Shown piece by piece: positions 19,913-30,920 of a stretch of 64,000 nt of DNA. This DNA is from Corynebacterium breve (GTDB lineage: Bacteria > Actinomycetota > Actinomycetes > Mycobacteriales > Mycobacteriaceae), in NCBI RefSeq assembly GCF_030252165.1, contig NZ_CP126969.1:868001-932000 (forward strand), read 5' to 3'. A model generated the notes under the pieces. The model was not told the origin of the DNA and ran no database searches. It was given only the letters and a program-made list of their open reading frames with translations. The position numbers and the translations under genes are program-made. Position 1 is the stretch's first letter; each line of letters starts with the position of its first letter.

Positions 19913-20887
19913 ATGGCAACACTTCGCGAATTGCGTGACCGAATCCGGTCCGTTAACTCTACGAAGAAGATTACAAAGGCCCAGGAGCTGATCGCGACCT
20001 CGCGAATCACCAAGGCCAAGCAGCGCGTGGAGGCATCTTTGCCTTACGCGACTGAACTGCAAGACGTCATGGAGCGGCTTGCTGCCGCTAGCTCCCTGGA
20101 TCATCCAATGCTCCGCGAGCGTGAGGATGGCAAGGTCGCAGCTGTACTCGTGGTCACCTCTGACCGCGGCATGGCCGGCGGCTACAACCACAACGTTTTG
20201 AAGAAGGCTGCAGAGCTGGAGAAGCTCCTTGAGTCCAATGGCTACGACGTCGTTCGTTATGTCACTGGCAGCAAGGGTGTTACCCACTTTAAGTTCCGTA
20301 GCATGGACGTTGCGGGTTCATGGACCGGTTGGTCCCAGGACCCATCGTGGGAAGCTACTCACGATGTGCGTCGCCACATGATCGATGGGTTCCAAGCGAG
20401 CTCCAACGGTGAAGCCAAGTGGCGCGAAGGCTTGTCCGGTGCTGAAGGCGCATCTGTTCGAGGATTCGACCAGGTGCACGTCGTCTACACCAAGTTCGTG
20501 TCGATGCTCACCCAGGAAGCATCTGTTCAGCAGCTGCTTCCAATCGAGCCTGTCTTCGAAGACGTCGATGTCCGCCAGGAATCTATGCTGGAATCTTCCG
20601 GCGAGCCGGCGGCAGACATGAGCTTCGAGCCAGACCCTGACACGCTTCTGACCGAGCTTTTGCCTACGTACGTGTCAAGGACCTTGTACTCGATTTTCTT
20701 GGAATCGTCTGCAAGTGAGTCTGCGTCACGACGCACGGCTATGAAGGCGGCAACGGATAACGCCACGGACTTGGTTAATGTCTTGTCCCGTGAAGCTAAC
20801 CAAGCCCGCCAGGCAAAAATCACCCAGGAAATCACCGAGATTGTGGGCGGCGCTGGTGCGCTGTCCGATAGCGGAGAAAGTGACTAA
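19913..20887 (+). CDS. atpG: F0F1 ATP synthase subunit gamma
   Basis: A 324-residue central rotor shaft. The N-terminal helix LRELRDRIRSVNSTKKITKAQELI and the C-terminal helix with TDLVNVLSREANQARQAKITQEI are the conserved coiled-coil ends. The middle (about 195-240) carries an acidic insertion, as in other actinobacteria. A strong purine-rich ribosome-binding region (AAGGAAGGGAGGAG) precedes the ATG. Confidence 0.97.
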   Translation: MATLRELRDRIRSVNSTKKITKAQELIATSRITKAKQRVEASLPYATELQDVMERLAAASSLDHPMLREREDGKVAAVLVVTSDRGMAGGYNHNVLKKAAELEKLLESNGYDVVRYVTGSKGVTHFKFRSMDVAGSWTGWSQDPSWEATHDVRRHMIDGFQASSNGEAKWREGLSGAEGASVRGFDQVHVVYTKFVSMLTQEASVQQLLPIEPVFEDVDVRQESMLESSGEPAADMSFEPDPDTLLTELLPTYVSRTLYSIFLESSASESASRRTAMKAATDNATDLVNVLSREANQARQAKITQEITEIVGGAGALSDSGESD

Positions 20888-22336
<1,449 letters not shown>

Positions 22337-22346
22337 GAGACGCATC

Positions 22347-22715
22347 ATGGCTGACATCACCGTTCAACTGGTCGCAGTAGAGCGCATGCTTTGGTCTGGA
22401 AAGGCCAGCATCGTTACTGCACAGACCATCGAAGGTGAGATCGGCGTGCTGCCCGGTCACGAACCACTCCTTGGCCAGCTCAAGGAAAATGGTGTCGTGA
22501 CCATCACTCCAGTAGACGGCGACAAAATTGTTGCCGCTGTACAGGGTGGATTCCTTTCGGTTACCGCAGACAAGGTGACAATCCTTGCGGATTACGCCAT
22601 CTTTGCTGACGAAGTCGATACGGCTCGCGCAGAATCTGAGCTCTCTAGCGATGACCAAGTGGTCAAGTCGCGTTCTGAGGCAGAACTCGCTGCAGTCCGT
22701 CGTAAGGCCAACTAG
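22347..22715 (+). CDS. atpC: F0F1 ATP synthase subunit epsilon
   Basis: A 122-residue epsilon subunit. The N-terminal beta-sandwich ([28 protein letters not shown]) is typical. The C-terminal helical part is short compared with E. coli, as in other Actinobacteria, where it limits wasteful ATP hydrolysis. It is the last gene of the operon, followed by a strong terminator. Confidence 0.97.
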   Translation: MADITVQLVAVERMLWSGKASIVTAQTIEGEIGVLPGHEPLLGQLKENGVVTITPVDGDKIVAAVQGGFLSVTADKVTILADYAIFADEVDTARAESELSSDDQVVKSRSEAELAAVRRKAN

Positions 22716-22750
22716 TTTGGCAAGGCAGTAAGCCTTCTTCCTTCTCGGGA

Positions 22751-22797
22751 AAAGTCTGGGGCCGCCACACTCTATGTGTGGCGGCCCCAGACTTTTT
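22751..22797 (+). terminator. Terminator of the atp operon
   Basis: A perfect 20-bp stem (arms 22751-22770 and 22776-22795) with loop TCTAT, followed by a T run. It is the strongest terminator in the window. The near-perfect symmetry and flanking A and T runs would work in both directions. Confidence 0.95.
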
Positions 22798-22902
22798 TGC
22801 ATTCTTTGGCGATTGTCGATGCATCATCCGAAAGTCCGATTGGAATTGATGCATGAAGAGACTAGAATTTTATCAAATATTGATACTGCCTCAGGAGTTG
22901 CC

Positions 22903-23367
22903 GTGGAGATTGTTGCCTGGCTGTTGACCGCCATTGCGGTCGCATGCGTAGCCTTGGCCGTCTGGCGTTTTGTTACGCTCCGGTCCCGTGGGGCAACAGT
23001 GCTCATCCGCCGTCTTCCAGCATCCGGTGAGCACGGCTGGCGACACGGCACAGTGCAGTATCAAGGTGACATGCTGGGCTACTTTAAGCTGCGCTCCCTT
23101 TCTCCGACGGCCGATCTTACGCTAGACCGCCGTTACACGGAGGTTGAGTCTCATCGCGCACCGAGCGATACCGAGCTCCACTTCATGCCTTTGGGCTCTC
23201 GAATCGTGCAGTTTTCCTCCCGAGATCAAGAGTATGAAATTTCAGCCGATCGACGCAGCATCATGGCTTTGATTTCTTGGCTGGAATCTGCGCCTGACGT
23301 GCGCCAAGAGAAGTATGATCATAAATCAATGACCCAACGGATTGGGCGCAGAACTACCGAGGGATAG
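22903..23367 (+). CDS. DUF2550 family membrane-anchored protein
   Basis: A 154-residue conserved actinobacterial protein (Rv1312 type). One membrane segment at about 3-23 ([18 protein letters not shown]) is followed by a beta-rich cytosolic domain. Function unknown. I chose GTG 22903 because AGGAG lies 5 nt upstream; the frame is open further back without a better site. It sits between the atp operon and nucS, as in mycobacteria. Confidence 0.8.
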   Translation: MEIVAWLLTAIAVACVALAVWRFVTLRSRGATVLIRRLPASGEHGWRHGTVQYQGDMLGYFKLRSLSPTADLTLDRRYTEVESHRAPSDTELHFMPLGSRIVQFSSRDQEYEISADRRSIMALISWLESAPDVRQEKYDHKSMTQRIGRRTTEG

Positions 23368-23370
23368 GGT
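23365..23370 (+). promoter_or_regulatory. -10 box before nucS
   Basis: TAGGGT lies 7 nt before the nucS ATG and overlaps the stop of the DUF2550 gene. The intervening AGAGGGC could also act as a weak ribosome-binding site. Confidence 0.35.
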
Positions 23371-23377
23371 AGAGGGC

Positions 23378-24070
23378 ATGCGTCTTGTTATTGCCCGCTG
23401 TTCTGTAGATTATGTTGGTCGCCTAGATGCGCACCTGCCGATGGCTGACCGCCTGGTGATGGTCAAAGCGGACGGGTCCGTCTCAATTCATGCCGACGAT
23501 CGTGCGTACAAGCCATTGAACTGGATGACACCCCCGTGCACTCTGGTGGAGGAGTCAATCGTCGACATCGATGGTGCAGATACCGGCGAACAGTTGTGGA
23601 TTGTGGAAAATCCCAAGGGTGAGCAATTGCGCATCACACTCGAGAAGATCTACCACGAAAAGTCCTTTGAACTTGGCGAGGACCCAGGTTTAGTTAAAGA
23701 CGGCGTGGAGGCCCACTTACAGGAATTGCTCGCGGAACACATCACCACGCTTGGCGATGGTTATACGCTTGTTCGTCGCGAGTTTCCCACGGCGATCGGG
23801 CCAGTCGACTTGCTAGCCAAGTCGCCTGAGGGCATCAACGTAGCTATAGAAGTGAAACGACGCGGCGGTATCGATGGTGTGGAGCAGCTGACTCGCTACC
23901 TTGATCTACTCAACAGGGACGAGCTGTTGAAGCCGGTTACGGGCGTTTTTGCAGCGCAGGAAATCAAGCCTCAGGCGCGTATTCTCGCAGAGGATCGCGG
24001 GATTCGTTGTCTCGTGCTTGATTATGACGATTTGCGAGGCATCGAATCTAACGAGCTCAGGTTGTTCTAG
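23378..24070 (+). CDS. nucS: Mismatch-specific endonuclease NucS/EndoMS
   Basis: A 230-residue RecB-type nuclease that cleaves both strands at mismatches. It underlies the non-canonical mismatch repair of Actinobacteria, which lack MutS/MutL. The N-terminal DNA-binding domain ([20 protein letters not shown]) leads to the catalytic GPVDLLAKS and [10 protein letters not shown] (Asp and Glu-x-Lys). The family start is the ATG at 23378. The next gene begins directly after its stop. Confidence 0.95.
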   Translation: MRLVIARCSVDYVGRLDAHLPMADRLVMVKADGSVSIHADDRAYKPLNWMTPPCTLVEESIVDIDGADTGEQLWIVENPKGEQLRITLEKIYHEKSFELGEDPGLVKDGVEAHLQELLAEHITTLGDGYTLVRREFPTAIGPVDLLAKSPEGINVAIEVKRRGGIDGVEQLTRYLDLLNRDELLKPVTGVFAAQEIKPQARILAEDRGIRCLVLDYDDLRGIESNELRLF

Positions 24071-24364
24071 ATGCCACGCAGGAATCGCCATAATAGGGCG
24101 CGGGGTTCGGCCCCGCGCCCTTTGCCACGCGATGGTGCGGCCTATTTGGGCACCCAGGAGGTTGAAGGGCCGAGCTGGACAAACGGTGAAATCTACCTCA
24201 TGCGACACATGGGATCGCATGCGGCGCAGAAATTCTACGTCTGTCCAGGATGCAACCAGAACATTCCTCCCGGCGTTGCTCACATCGTCGCTTGGCCGCG
24301 CGATGTCGGTGGTCGCGCCGACGATCGTCGACACTGGCACCGCCACTGCTGGGATCGTCGTTAA
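24071..24364 (+). CDS. Small conserved protein with zinc-ribbon-like cysteines/histidines
   Basis: A 97-residue basic protein starting at the nucleotide after the nucS stop. The N-terminus is Arg/Pro-rich. The centre has YVCPGCNQNI and the end DRRHWHRHCW, a possible Cys/His zinc site. The family is often labelled an ATP/GTP-binding protein in databases, but I see no P-loop. Function unknown. Being coupled to nucS suggests, without proof, a nucleic-acid role. Confidence 0.75.
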   Translation: MPRRNRHNRARGSAPRPLPRDGAAYLGTQEVEGPSWTNGEIYLMRHMGSHAAQKFYVCPGCNQNIPPGVAHIVAWPRDVGGRADDRRHWHRHCWDRR

Positions 24365-24374
24365 GCTAGAGAGC

Positions 24375-24686
24375 ATGATTGTTGCATTTTCTGTCGCGCC
24401 GACCGTGACCTTTACTGAGACGGCGGAGATGTCCGAGGCTGTTGCGCGGGCTGTGTCCATCGTGAATAAGTCGGGGCTGCCCCATGAGACCAACGCCATG
24501 TTCACTCTTGTGGAGGGAGAGTGGGATGAAGTCATGGACGTGATCAAACAAGCTACGGATGCGGTGCGAGAGGTATCGCCACGAGTGTCGTTGGTGATCA
24601 AGGCAGACATCCGCGAGGGATATACGGACCAATTGCATCAGAAGATGCACTCGTTGAACAAAGCGCTTGAAAAGGAGCACAACTAA
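24375..24686 (+). CDS. Thiamine-binding-type protein (MTH1187/YqgV family)
   Basis: A 103-residue protein of the small ferredoxin-like fold family (DUF77) that binds thiamine or related ligands in some members. MIVAFSVAPTV, the GLPHETNAMFTLVEGEWDEVMDV core and SPRVSLVIKADIREGY fit the family. The ATG at 24375 has a TAAGCT box 7 nt upstream. The frame stays open far upstream (to 23949), but that part overlaps two genes and is a shadow. Confidence 0.8.
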   Translation: MIVAFSVAPTVTFTETAEMSEAVARAVSIVNKSGLPHETNAMFTLVEGEWDEVMDVIKQATDAVREVSPRVSLVIKADIREGYTDQLHQKMHSLNKALEKEHN

Positions 24687-25571
24687 ATGTCACACCCATT
24701 TACCGGCGGAGCCGTAGACCTCGGGCGCGTGCAGGCGCAAGCAGAGGCGAAGGAGAAGCTCGCCCAGGCTGCGGTGGAGCCGTTTTTCACCATTACCGAG
24801 GACAACCTCGAAACCGAGGTGCTGCACCGCTCTACCCAAGTGCCCGTGATTGTCCTCGTGGGTACCTCGCGCTCTGAGGATTCCCAGGCCCTCAAGGCAA
24901 GCTTCGAGCACCTTGCCGCACAGTCGAATAACACCTTCGTTGTTGGCTATATTGACGGCGATACCACTCCGCAAATTGCTCAGGCGATGGGTGTGCGTGG
25001 CATGCCGACGACCTTGGCGCTGGCAGCTGGCCGACCGGTTACCTCCTTTGAGGGCAACCAGCCGGTGGAGGCGTTGCAGGAATGGGTCAGCACTCTTGTG
25101 AAGCAGGTGGGGCCGCAGCTCGCGGGTCTGCCGGAAGATGAACAGGAGGAAGCAGCGGATCCTCGTCTCGACGCGGCTACCGCAGCTCTCAACATGGGTG
25201 ACTTTGATGCGGCCACCAAGCTTTACGACGAAATCCTGGCCGAGGACCCAACCAACGCGGAGATCAAGCAGGCGAAGGCGACCGTGGGCGTGATCAAGCG
25301 CTTAGATCCGCAGAATCGCGACACCGATGCGATCGCCGAGGCTGATGCGGATGTGACCAACGTGGACAAGCAATTGGATGCTGCGGATGCTGAAGTTGTT
25401 GCCGGTGCCCCAGAGAAAGCATTCGACCGTCTCCTGAAGGTCATTCAAGAGACGGCCGGAGATGAACGTGAGGCAGCGAAGTCGCGTCTGATTGAGCTCT
25501 TTACGCTTCTCGACGCCGCCGATCCTCGGGTGGCGGAAGCAAGAACTCGCCTCGCATCCGCCTTATTCTAG
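24687..25571 (+). CDS. Thioredoxin-like TPR protein (YbbN/CnoX type) without CXXC
   Basis: A 294-residue protein that starts directly after the preceding stop. Residues about 30-145 form a thioredoxin fold with the cis-Pro segment VRGMPTTLAL. The active-site position reads GTSRSEDS, so both redox cysteines are missing. Residues 160-290 form TPR-like helical repeats (NMGDFDAATKLYDEILAEDP). E. coli CnoX is a chaperone-linked holdase of this layout. It faces glgB across a 43-bp gap that holds a tandem repeat. Confidence 0.85.
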   Translation: MSHPFTGGAVDLGRVQAQAEAKEKLAQAAVEPFFTITEDNLETEVLHRSTQVPVIVLVGTSRSEDSQALKASFEHLAAQSNNTFVVGYIDGDTTPQIAQAMGVRGMPTTLALAAGRPVTSFEGNQPVEALQEWVSTLVKQVGPQLAGLPEDEQEEAADPRLDAATAALNMGDFDAATKLYDEILAEDPTNAEIKQAKATVGVIKRLDPQNRDTDAIAEADADVTNVDKQLDAADAEVVAGAPEKAFDRLLKVIQETAGDEREAAKSRLIELFTLLDAADPRVAEARTRLASALF

Positions 25572-25612
25572 AGCCCCAGAGCCCCAGAGCCCCAGAGCCC
25601 CAGAGCCCTAGG
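25571..25612. repeat. 8-bp tandem repeat between convergent genes
   Basis: Four perfect copies of GAGCCCCA and a fifth changed copy (GAGCCCTA). The array fills most of the gap between the thioredoxin-like gene and glgB. Slippage would change copy number without touching a gene. Confidence 0.9.
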
Positions 25613-25614
25613 AC

Positions 25615-27822
25615 CTAGCCACGGTGGATGTAGTACTGGACGCTCATCGCGGGAATGTGCAGCTGGGCGGACTGGTCGCAGCCGTCCCACGCGGTTGGCT
25701 CGGTGAAGATCTCCTTCGGGAGGTCATTCCCCGCACCGGAGTACACCTTGTCGTCGGAGTTGATCAAAAGCTCCCAGCGTCCCACGAGGGGTAGACCCAC
25801 GCGGTATGCAGGCTGCGAGGTTCCCGAAAGATTGACGACGACCAAGACTGGCGTGTTGTCAACGCCCCAGCGAACGTAGGAGAGCAGGTTGTTCGCAGAG
25901 TCGTCGCCCTTGATCCACTGGAAGCCCATCGGAGTGTTGTCCTGCGAGTACAAAGCTGGGGTTGTCTTGTACACGGAGTTCAGATCGCGGACAAGTCGTT
26001 GGATACCTTGGTGGAACTCGGAACCCCAGCCTTCCAGGTTGGACCAGTCGATGGAGTACGCCTCGGCCCACTCTCCGGTCTGGCCGAACTCCTGGCCCAT
26101 GAACATGAGCTGTTTGCCTGGGTGGGAGTACATGTAACCATAGAGTGTGCGAAGACCCGCGGCCTTGTTCCAATCATCGCCCGGCATGCGCCCCCAGAGC
26201 GAGCCCTTGCCGTGGACGACCTCGTCGTGGCTAAATGGCAGCACGTAGCGCTCGGAGAATGCGTACACCATCGAAAATGTGATCTCGTTGTGGTGGAAGG
26301 AGCGGTGCACGGGGTCAAGTTTGAAGTACTCGAGGGTATCGTTCATCCAGCCCATGTTCCACTTTAGGGAGAAGCCCAGACCGTTGTCCTCGGTGTTGGC
26401 AGTCACGCCTGGCCACGCAGTGGATTCCTCGGCGATGGTGACAACGCCAGGGTGCTCGCGGTGAACGGTGGCGTTCATCTCCTGGAGGAATTGAACAGCG
26501 TCGAGGTTCTCGCGACCACCGAATTCGTTCGGCGCCCACTCTCCAGGCTCGCGGGAGTAGTCGAGGTAGAGCATGGAGGCAACCGCATCTACACGGAGGC
26601 CGTCGATGTGGAACTCTTCGAGCCAGTACAGAGCATTGGCGACGAGGAAGTTGCGCACCTCGTTGCGGCCGAAGTCGAAGACGTAGGTGCCCCATTCCTT
26701 CTGCTCACCGCGTCGCCAGTCTGGGTGCTCGTAGAGCGCGGTACCGTCGAAGCGCGCCAAGGCCCAATCATCCTTAGGAAAGTGAGCGGGAACCCAGTCG
26801 ACGATAACGCCGATACCTTCTTGGTGGAGGCGGTCGATCAGGAGGCGTAGCTCGTCTGGGGAACCCCAACGCGCGCTTGGTGCGTAGTAGCCGGTGACCT
26901 GGTAGCCCCAAGAGCCGCCGAACGGGTGCTCTGCAACAGGGAGGAACTCGACGTGAGTGAAACCTTGCTCTTTGACGTACTGGACGAGCTCGTCGGCAAG
27001 CTCGCGGTAGCCGTAGCCGATTTTCCAGGAACCCAGGTGAACTTCGTAGACGCTCATCGGCGCATTGGTTTGGTCCATCTGCGCGCGGGCCTTCATCCAC
27101 TCGGCATCACCCCAGGTGTAGGTGTCAGCTTCGACAACCTGAGAGACGGTTTCCGGTGGAGCCAACGTGCCCTTCGCGATTGGGTCAGCCTTGTCGCGGC
27201 GGTGTCCTTCCTTGGTCTGGATGGCGAACTTGTAGGTTGCCCCTGCCTCGATGCCTGGGATGAAGATTTCCCACACGCCGGTAGATCCAAGCACGCGCAT
27301 CGGGTACTGGTTGGGATTCCATGCACAGAAATCGCCAACCACGGCAACGCCTGTCGCGTTGGGTGCCCAGACCGCGAAGGAAGTACCGGTGACCGGGCCC
27401 ATGGCGGTTTCGTACGTGCGGATGTTCGCACCCAAGACTTCCCAGAGGCGTTCGTGGCGACCTTCGCCGATGAGGTGAAGGTCAAACGATGACAGGGTAG
27501 GCAGGAAGTGGTACGGATCAGCGATGATCACTGGTTCTGCGACGGGGTAGTGCACGCGCAGGCGATAATCTGGTGCAAGTTCGTCATCTAGGCCGATGAC
27601 CCAGATATCGTCACCGGTATTGACCATTTCGCGGGATTCGCTGTGAATCAGAAGCTCAACTCGGGTTGCTCCAAGCTGGCGTGTGCGGATGACAGAGCCC
27701 TTGGATGTGGAATGCCAGCCATAGAAATCGTGTGGAGCATGGTGGCTGCATTCAAGAAGGCGTGCGCGATCAGCGTCCGGGATAAGCAATGCAGGTTCCA
27801 AGCTGGTGTGGCCCTCGGTCAT
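25615..27822 (-). CDS. glgB: 1,4-alpha-glucan branching enzyme GlgB
   Basis: A 735-residue GH13 enzyme that makes alpha-1,6 branches in glycogen-like glucan. After two N-terminal beta-sandwich regions come the catalytic motifs: GLRVDAVASMLY (nucleophile Asp), VTIAEESTAWPG (acid Glu) and LPFSHDEVVHGKGS (transition-state Asp). It lies 109 nt downstream of glgE on the same strand. A TATACT box 11 nt before the ATG and a hairpin in the gap suggest an extra promoter. Confidence 0.97.
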   Translation of the reverse strand: MTEGHTSLEPALLIPDADRARLLECSHHAPHDFYGWHSTSKGSVIRTRQLGATRVELLIHSESREMVNTGDDIWVIGLDDELAPDYRLRVHYPVAEPVIIADPYHFLPTLSSFDLHLIGEGRHERLWEVLGANIRTYETAMGPVTGTSFAVWAPNATGVAVVGDFCAWNPNQYPMRVLGSTGVWEIFIPGIEAGATYKFAIQTKEGHRRDKADPIAKGTLAPPETVSQVVEADTYTWGDAEWMKARAQMDQTNAPMSVYEVHLGSWKIGYGYRELADELVQYVKEQGFTHVEFLPVAEHPFGGSWGYQVTGYYAPSARWGSPDELRLLIDRLHQEGIGVIVDWVPAHFPKDDWALARFDGTALYEHPDWRRGEQKEWGTYVFDFGRNEVRNFLVANALYWLEEFHIDGLRVDAVASMLYLDYSREPGEWAPNEFGGRENLDAVQFLQEMNATVHREHPGVVTIAEESTAWPGVTANTEDNGLGFSLKWNMGWMNDTLEYFKLDPVHRSFHHNEITFSMVYAFSERYVLPFSHDEVVHGKGSLWGRMPGDDWNKAAGLRTLYGYMYSHPGKQLMFMGQEFGQTGEWAEAYSIDWSNLEGWGSEFHQGIQRLVRDLNSVYKTTPALYSQDNTPMGFQWIKGDDSANNLLSYVRWGVDNTPVLVVVNLSGTSQPAYRVGLPLVGRWELLINSDDKVYSGAGNDLPKEIFTEPTAWDGCDQSAQLHIPAMSVQYYIHRG

Positions 27823-27876
27823 GTATTCCTCGCAGTATATAAAACAGTTGGTAGGTGATCTTCTTGTGACGGTACC

Positions 27877-27908
27877 CGAGAAAGCCCACTACTGAGGGTG
27901 TTTTCTCG
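27877..27908 (-). promoter_or_regulatory. Hairpin between glgE and glgB
   Basis: CGAGAAA and TTTCTCG arms enclose a further CCC/GGG pairing. No T run follows in either direction, so it is better read as an attenuator, an mRNA-stabilising stem or an operator than as a full terminator. Confidence 0.4.
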
Positions 27909-27931
27909 AGATGGATACCGAATGGTGATGT

Positions 27932-29959
27932 TTATGGGCGGTAGTCGTTTTCGCTAATCTGGCGCCATGCCAGCTGCTCGCGACGCTCAGGTGCAACATC
28001 AGGCAAGACGAAGATGTGTGCAACGTCCTTGAATGGCTCGAGGCGGACAAAATTCTCGTCGCCCCAAATGTAGTTAGCGCCGCTGACCGCGTCATGGACC
28101 TGGAACCTCGTGCCTGGCTCGAGGCCGATCGCCTCCATGTCTACCTTGATCATGCCCTCTTGCAAGCCGAAGGAGTCGAGGTTAACCACGACAAGGACAC
28201 AGTTGCCGGTGATGGAATCGACCTTGGAGTAGGCGATAAGGTTATCGTTATCCACCTGGTGGAAGTGAATATTGCGCAGCTGCTGTAGGGCTGGGTTCTC
28301 GCGGCGAATCTCGTTGAGCAAGGTGATAAATGGCTCGAGGGATTCACCACGCTCTAGTGCACCTTCGAAGTCACGTGGGCGCAGCTCGTACTTCTCGGAG
28401 TTCATGTACTCCTCGCTGCCTTCCATGACTGGTTCGCTTTCGTAAAGCTCGTAGCCAGAGTAGACGCCCCACAAAGGACTCATGGTGGTAGCCAGCGCAG
28501 CACGGATCGCAAACATTGCGCGGCCACCCTTTTGCAGGGAAGCGTGCAAGATATCTGGGGTGTTAACAAACAGGTTCGGACGGGAGACATCCGCAAGTCC
28601 AGCAATCATTTGTGCGAACTCGGTGAGGTCCTTCTTTGAAGTCTTCCATGTGAAGTAGGTGTAGGACTGGCTAAAGCCGATCTTGGAAAGGCCGAACATG
28701 CGTGCTGGGCGAGTAAAAGCCTCGGAAAGGAAGATAACCTCCGGGTGGCTCTCACGAACGCGGGAAATCAACCACTCCCAGAAGTTCACTGGCTTTGTGT
28801 GTGGGTTGTCCACGCGGAATACCTTGACCCCTAGGTGAACCCAGTGCATGACAACGCGGTAGACCTCGTCGTAAATAGCTTTCGGCGCGTTATCAAAGTT
28901 GATTGGGTAGATATCCTGGTACTTCTTTGGCGGGTTCTCAGCGTAGGCAATGGTGCCATCGGCGAGCTCGGTGAAGAATTCACGATGATTCACGGCCCAC
29001 GGATGATCCGGCGCGGCCTGAAGCGCTAGGTCCAACGCGATTTCTAGCCCCAGCTCGTCTGCGCGAGCAATGAGGTTGCGGAAATCTTCCTCAGCGCCAA
29101 GTTCAGGGTGAAGCGCATCGTGTCCACCTGCCGCGGAACCGATTGCCCATGGGGAACCAACGTCGCCCTCGACAGTGGTCAGGGTGTTGTTCTTGCCCTT
29201 GCGGTTAACTTCACCGATCGGGTGAATCGGTGGGAAGTAGACGGTGTCAAAGCCCATCTTGGCCACGCGCTCCAAAGCCGCGGCGGTGGTTTCAAAAGTG
29301 CCGTGAACTGGGTTGCCGTTCTCGTCCCAGCCACCGGTGGAGCGCGGGAACAGTTCGTACCAGGAGTTCACCAATGCTTCGCGACGTTCGACGTGGATGT
29401 CGCAAATCGGGCCGCGGGTCACCAGCTCGCGCAGCGGGAACGCTGCAAGAATATCCAACACCTGGTCCGATAGGCCGGGCTGGATACGTGCCTCAAGCGG
29501 GAGGGACTCGTCGTTAAGCGAGCGTACGACCTCTTCGAGCACCTTGTTGTCTGGTGCTGGGGTCTGGGCGGCGGCACGCTCGAAAAGCTCAACTCCGTGT
29601 GCAAGGTCATTGGCCATCTCGGCTGCGGACTGGCCAGCATCGAACTTCTTAGTAACGGCGTTGCGCCAAGTAGCCATGACATCTGACCAAGCATCGATGC
29701 GGAAATGCCAGATGCCCTCGGTGTCTGGGACGAACACTGCGTGGACGTTGTCAGGGCGGTAGGTCTCGGCCTGCATGTGGATGGAAAATGGCTCTGCGCC
29801 TTCTGGAGGGGTGAGCTCGACTGTCGCCGCTACGGCATCATGACCTTCACGCCACACCAAGGCAGAGATGGGCACAACCTCTCCCACGGCCGCCTTTGCT
29901 GGCAGTGTGCGACCTGTAATCTGAGGCCTTACGTCGTCGATACCGAGTCGTCCAGTCAT
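27932..29959 (-). CDS. glgE: Alpha-1,4-glucan:maltose-1-phosphate maltosyltransferase GlgE
   Basis: A 675-residue GH13_3 enzyme that extends alpha-1,4-glucan from maltose-1-phosphate in Actinobacteria. VFRVDNPHTKP carries the nucleophile Asp and FLSEAFTRP the acid Glu. The N-terminal domain (DVRPQITGRTLPAKAAVGEVV) is the GlgE-specific dimer domain. A GAGGAAAAG ribosome-binding site precedes the ATG. With glgB it forms the glucan unit; the maltokinase and trehalose synthase genes that feed it are not in this window. Confidence 0.97.
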   Translation of the reverse strand: MTGRLGIDDVRPQITGRTLPAKAAVGEVVPISALVWREGHDAVAATVELTPPEGAEPFSIHMQAETYRPDNVHAVFVPDTEGIWHFRIDAWSDVMATWRNAVTKKFDAGQSAAEMANDLAHGVELFERAAAQTPAPDNKVLEEVVRSLNDESLPLEARIQPGLSDQVLDILAAFPLRELVTRGPICDIHVERREALVNSWYELFPRSTGGWDENGNPVHGTFETTAAALERVAKMGFDTVYFPPIHPIGEVNRKGKNNTLTTVEGDVGSPWAIGSAAGGHDALHPELGAEEDFRNLIARADELGLEIALDLALQAAPDHPWAVNHREFFTELADGTIAYAENPPKKYQDIYPINFDNAPKAIYDEVYRVVMHWVHLGVKVFRVDNPHTKPVNFWEWLISRVRESHPEVIFLSEAFTRPARMFGLSKIGFSQSYTYFTWKTSKKDLTEFAQMIAGLADVSRPNLFVNTPDILHASLQKGGRAMFAIRAALATTMSPLWGVYSGYELYESEPVMEGSEEYMNSEKYELRPRDFEGALERGESLEPFITLLNEIRRENPALQQLRNIHFHQVDNDNLIAYSKVDSITGNCVLVVVNLDSFGLQEGMIKVDMEAIGLEPGTRFQVHDAVSGANYIWGDENFVRLEPFKDVAHIFVLPDVAPERREQLAWRQISENDYRP

Positions 29960-30069
29960 CTTTTCCTCGCTCCCGGGTAGTGCAAATAATGTCTACGGTT
30001 ACCTGCCCAAGCCTAGCGAAACTGTGTCACTTTCACCGTGCACGTGAAAAATAAGCCACAATAGGAGAC

Positions 30070-30900
30070 GTGACTGACATTGCGCCTACTGACCCAGACC
30101 TATTGATTGACTTCCGCGACGTTGAGTTTCGTCGCGGCGGAAATACCCTCGTCGGACCTGTGACTTGGCAAGTAGAACTCGACGAGCGTTGGGTCATCCT
30201 CGGGCCAAACGGTGCGGGTAAAACGACCTTGATCCGCATGGCGGCGGCGGAGGAATTCCCTACGGAAGGCACGGCGTTTGTCCTCGGAGAACAGTTTGGC
30301 AAAACCGATATGCGCGATCTTCGAGCCGCAATCGGCGTGACATCTGCGGCCGTTGCGCACCGCATTCCTAGCGAGGAAATCGTGGGTGATCTCGTTGTCT
30401 CTGCTGGGTACGCAGTGATGGGTCGCTGGCGTGAAGAATACGATGAGATGGATTATGCGCAGGCAGAGGAAGCGCTGGAACAGATCGGCGCGATGCATCT
30501 GATCGATCGAACCTGGGGCACGTTGTCTGAAGGCGAGCGCAAGCGAGTGCTGATCGCGCGTGCCATTATGACCAACCCCGAGCTGCTCATCATGGACGAG
30601 CCAGGCGCGGGCTTGGATCTTGGTGGACGCGAAGACCTCGTCGCATACGTCGGTGAACTCGCGCTGGACCCTGACGCACCGGCGATGGTGATGATTACCC
30701 ACCATGTCGAGGAAATCCCGTTTGGCTTTACGCACGCCATGCTTCTCGACGAAGGCAACGTGGTCGCACAGGGACTGATCGACGACGTTATGACCAGCGA
30801 GAACCTAACAAAGGCATATCATCAGCCAATTCAATTGGATAAGGTGGATGGCCGATACTTCGCGCGCCGCGCGCGACGTGGTGGAGCACACCGAGCTTAA
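30070..30900 (+). CDS. ABC transporter ATP-binding protein
   Basis: A 276-residue single ATPase domain with ILGPNGAGKTTLI (Walker A), TLSEGERKRVLIARA (signature), LLIMDEPGAGLDL (Walker B) and the switch His in ITHHVEEIP. All catalytic residues are intact. No permease gene is adjacent, so its partner is elsewhere or it acts without one. It resembles ModF-like soluble ATPases. GTG start with AGGAG just upstream. It is divergent from glgE. Confidence 0.85.
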   Translation: MTDIAPTDPDLLIDFRDVEFRRGGNTLVGPVTWQVELDERWVILGPNGAGKTTLIRMAAAEEFPTEGTAFVLGEQFGKTDMRDLRAAIGVTSAAVAHRIPSEEIVGDLVVSAGYAVMGRWREEYDEMDYAQAEEALEQIGAMHLIDRTWGTLSEGERKRVLIARAIMTNPELLIMDEPGAGLDLGGREDLVAYVGELALDPDAPAMVMITHHVEEIPFGFTHAMLLDEGNVVAQGLIDDVMTSENLTKAYHQPIQLDKVDGRYFARRARRGGAHRA

Positions 30901-30920
30901 TCTCAAGGAGGTGGGGCGGC

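Noticed and set aside
23949..24374. N-terminal extension of the thiamine-binding-type protein
   Set aside because: It lies across nucS and the small Cys/His gene in another frame; the family starts at 24375.
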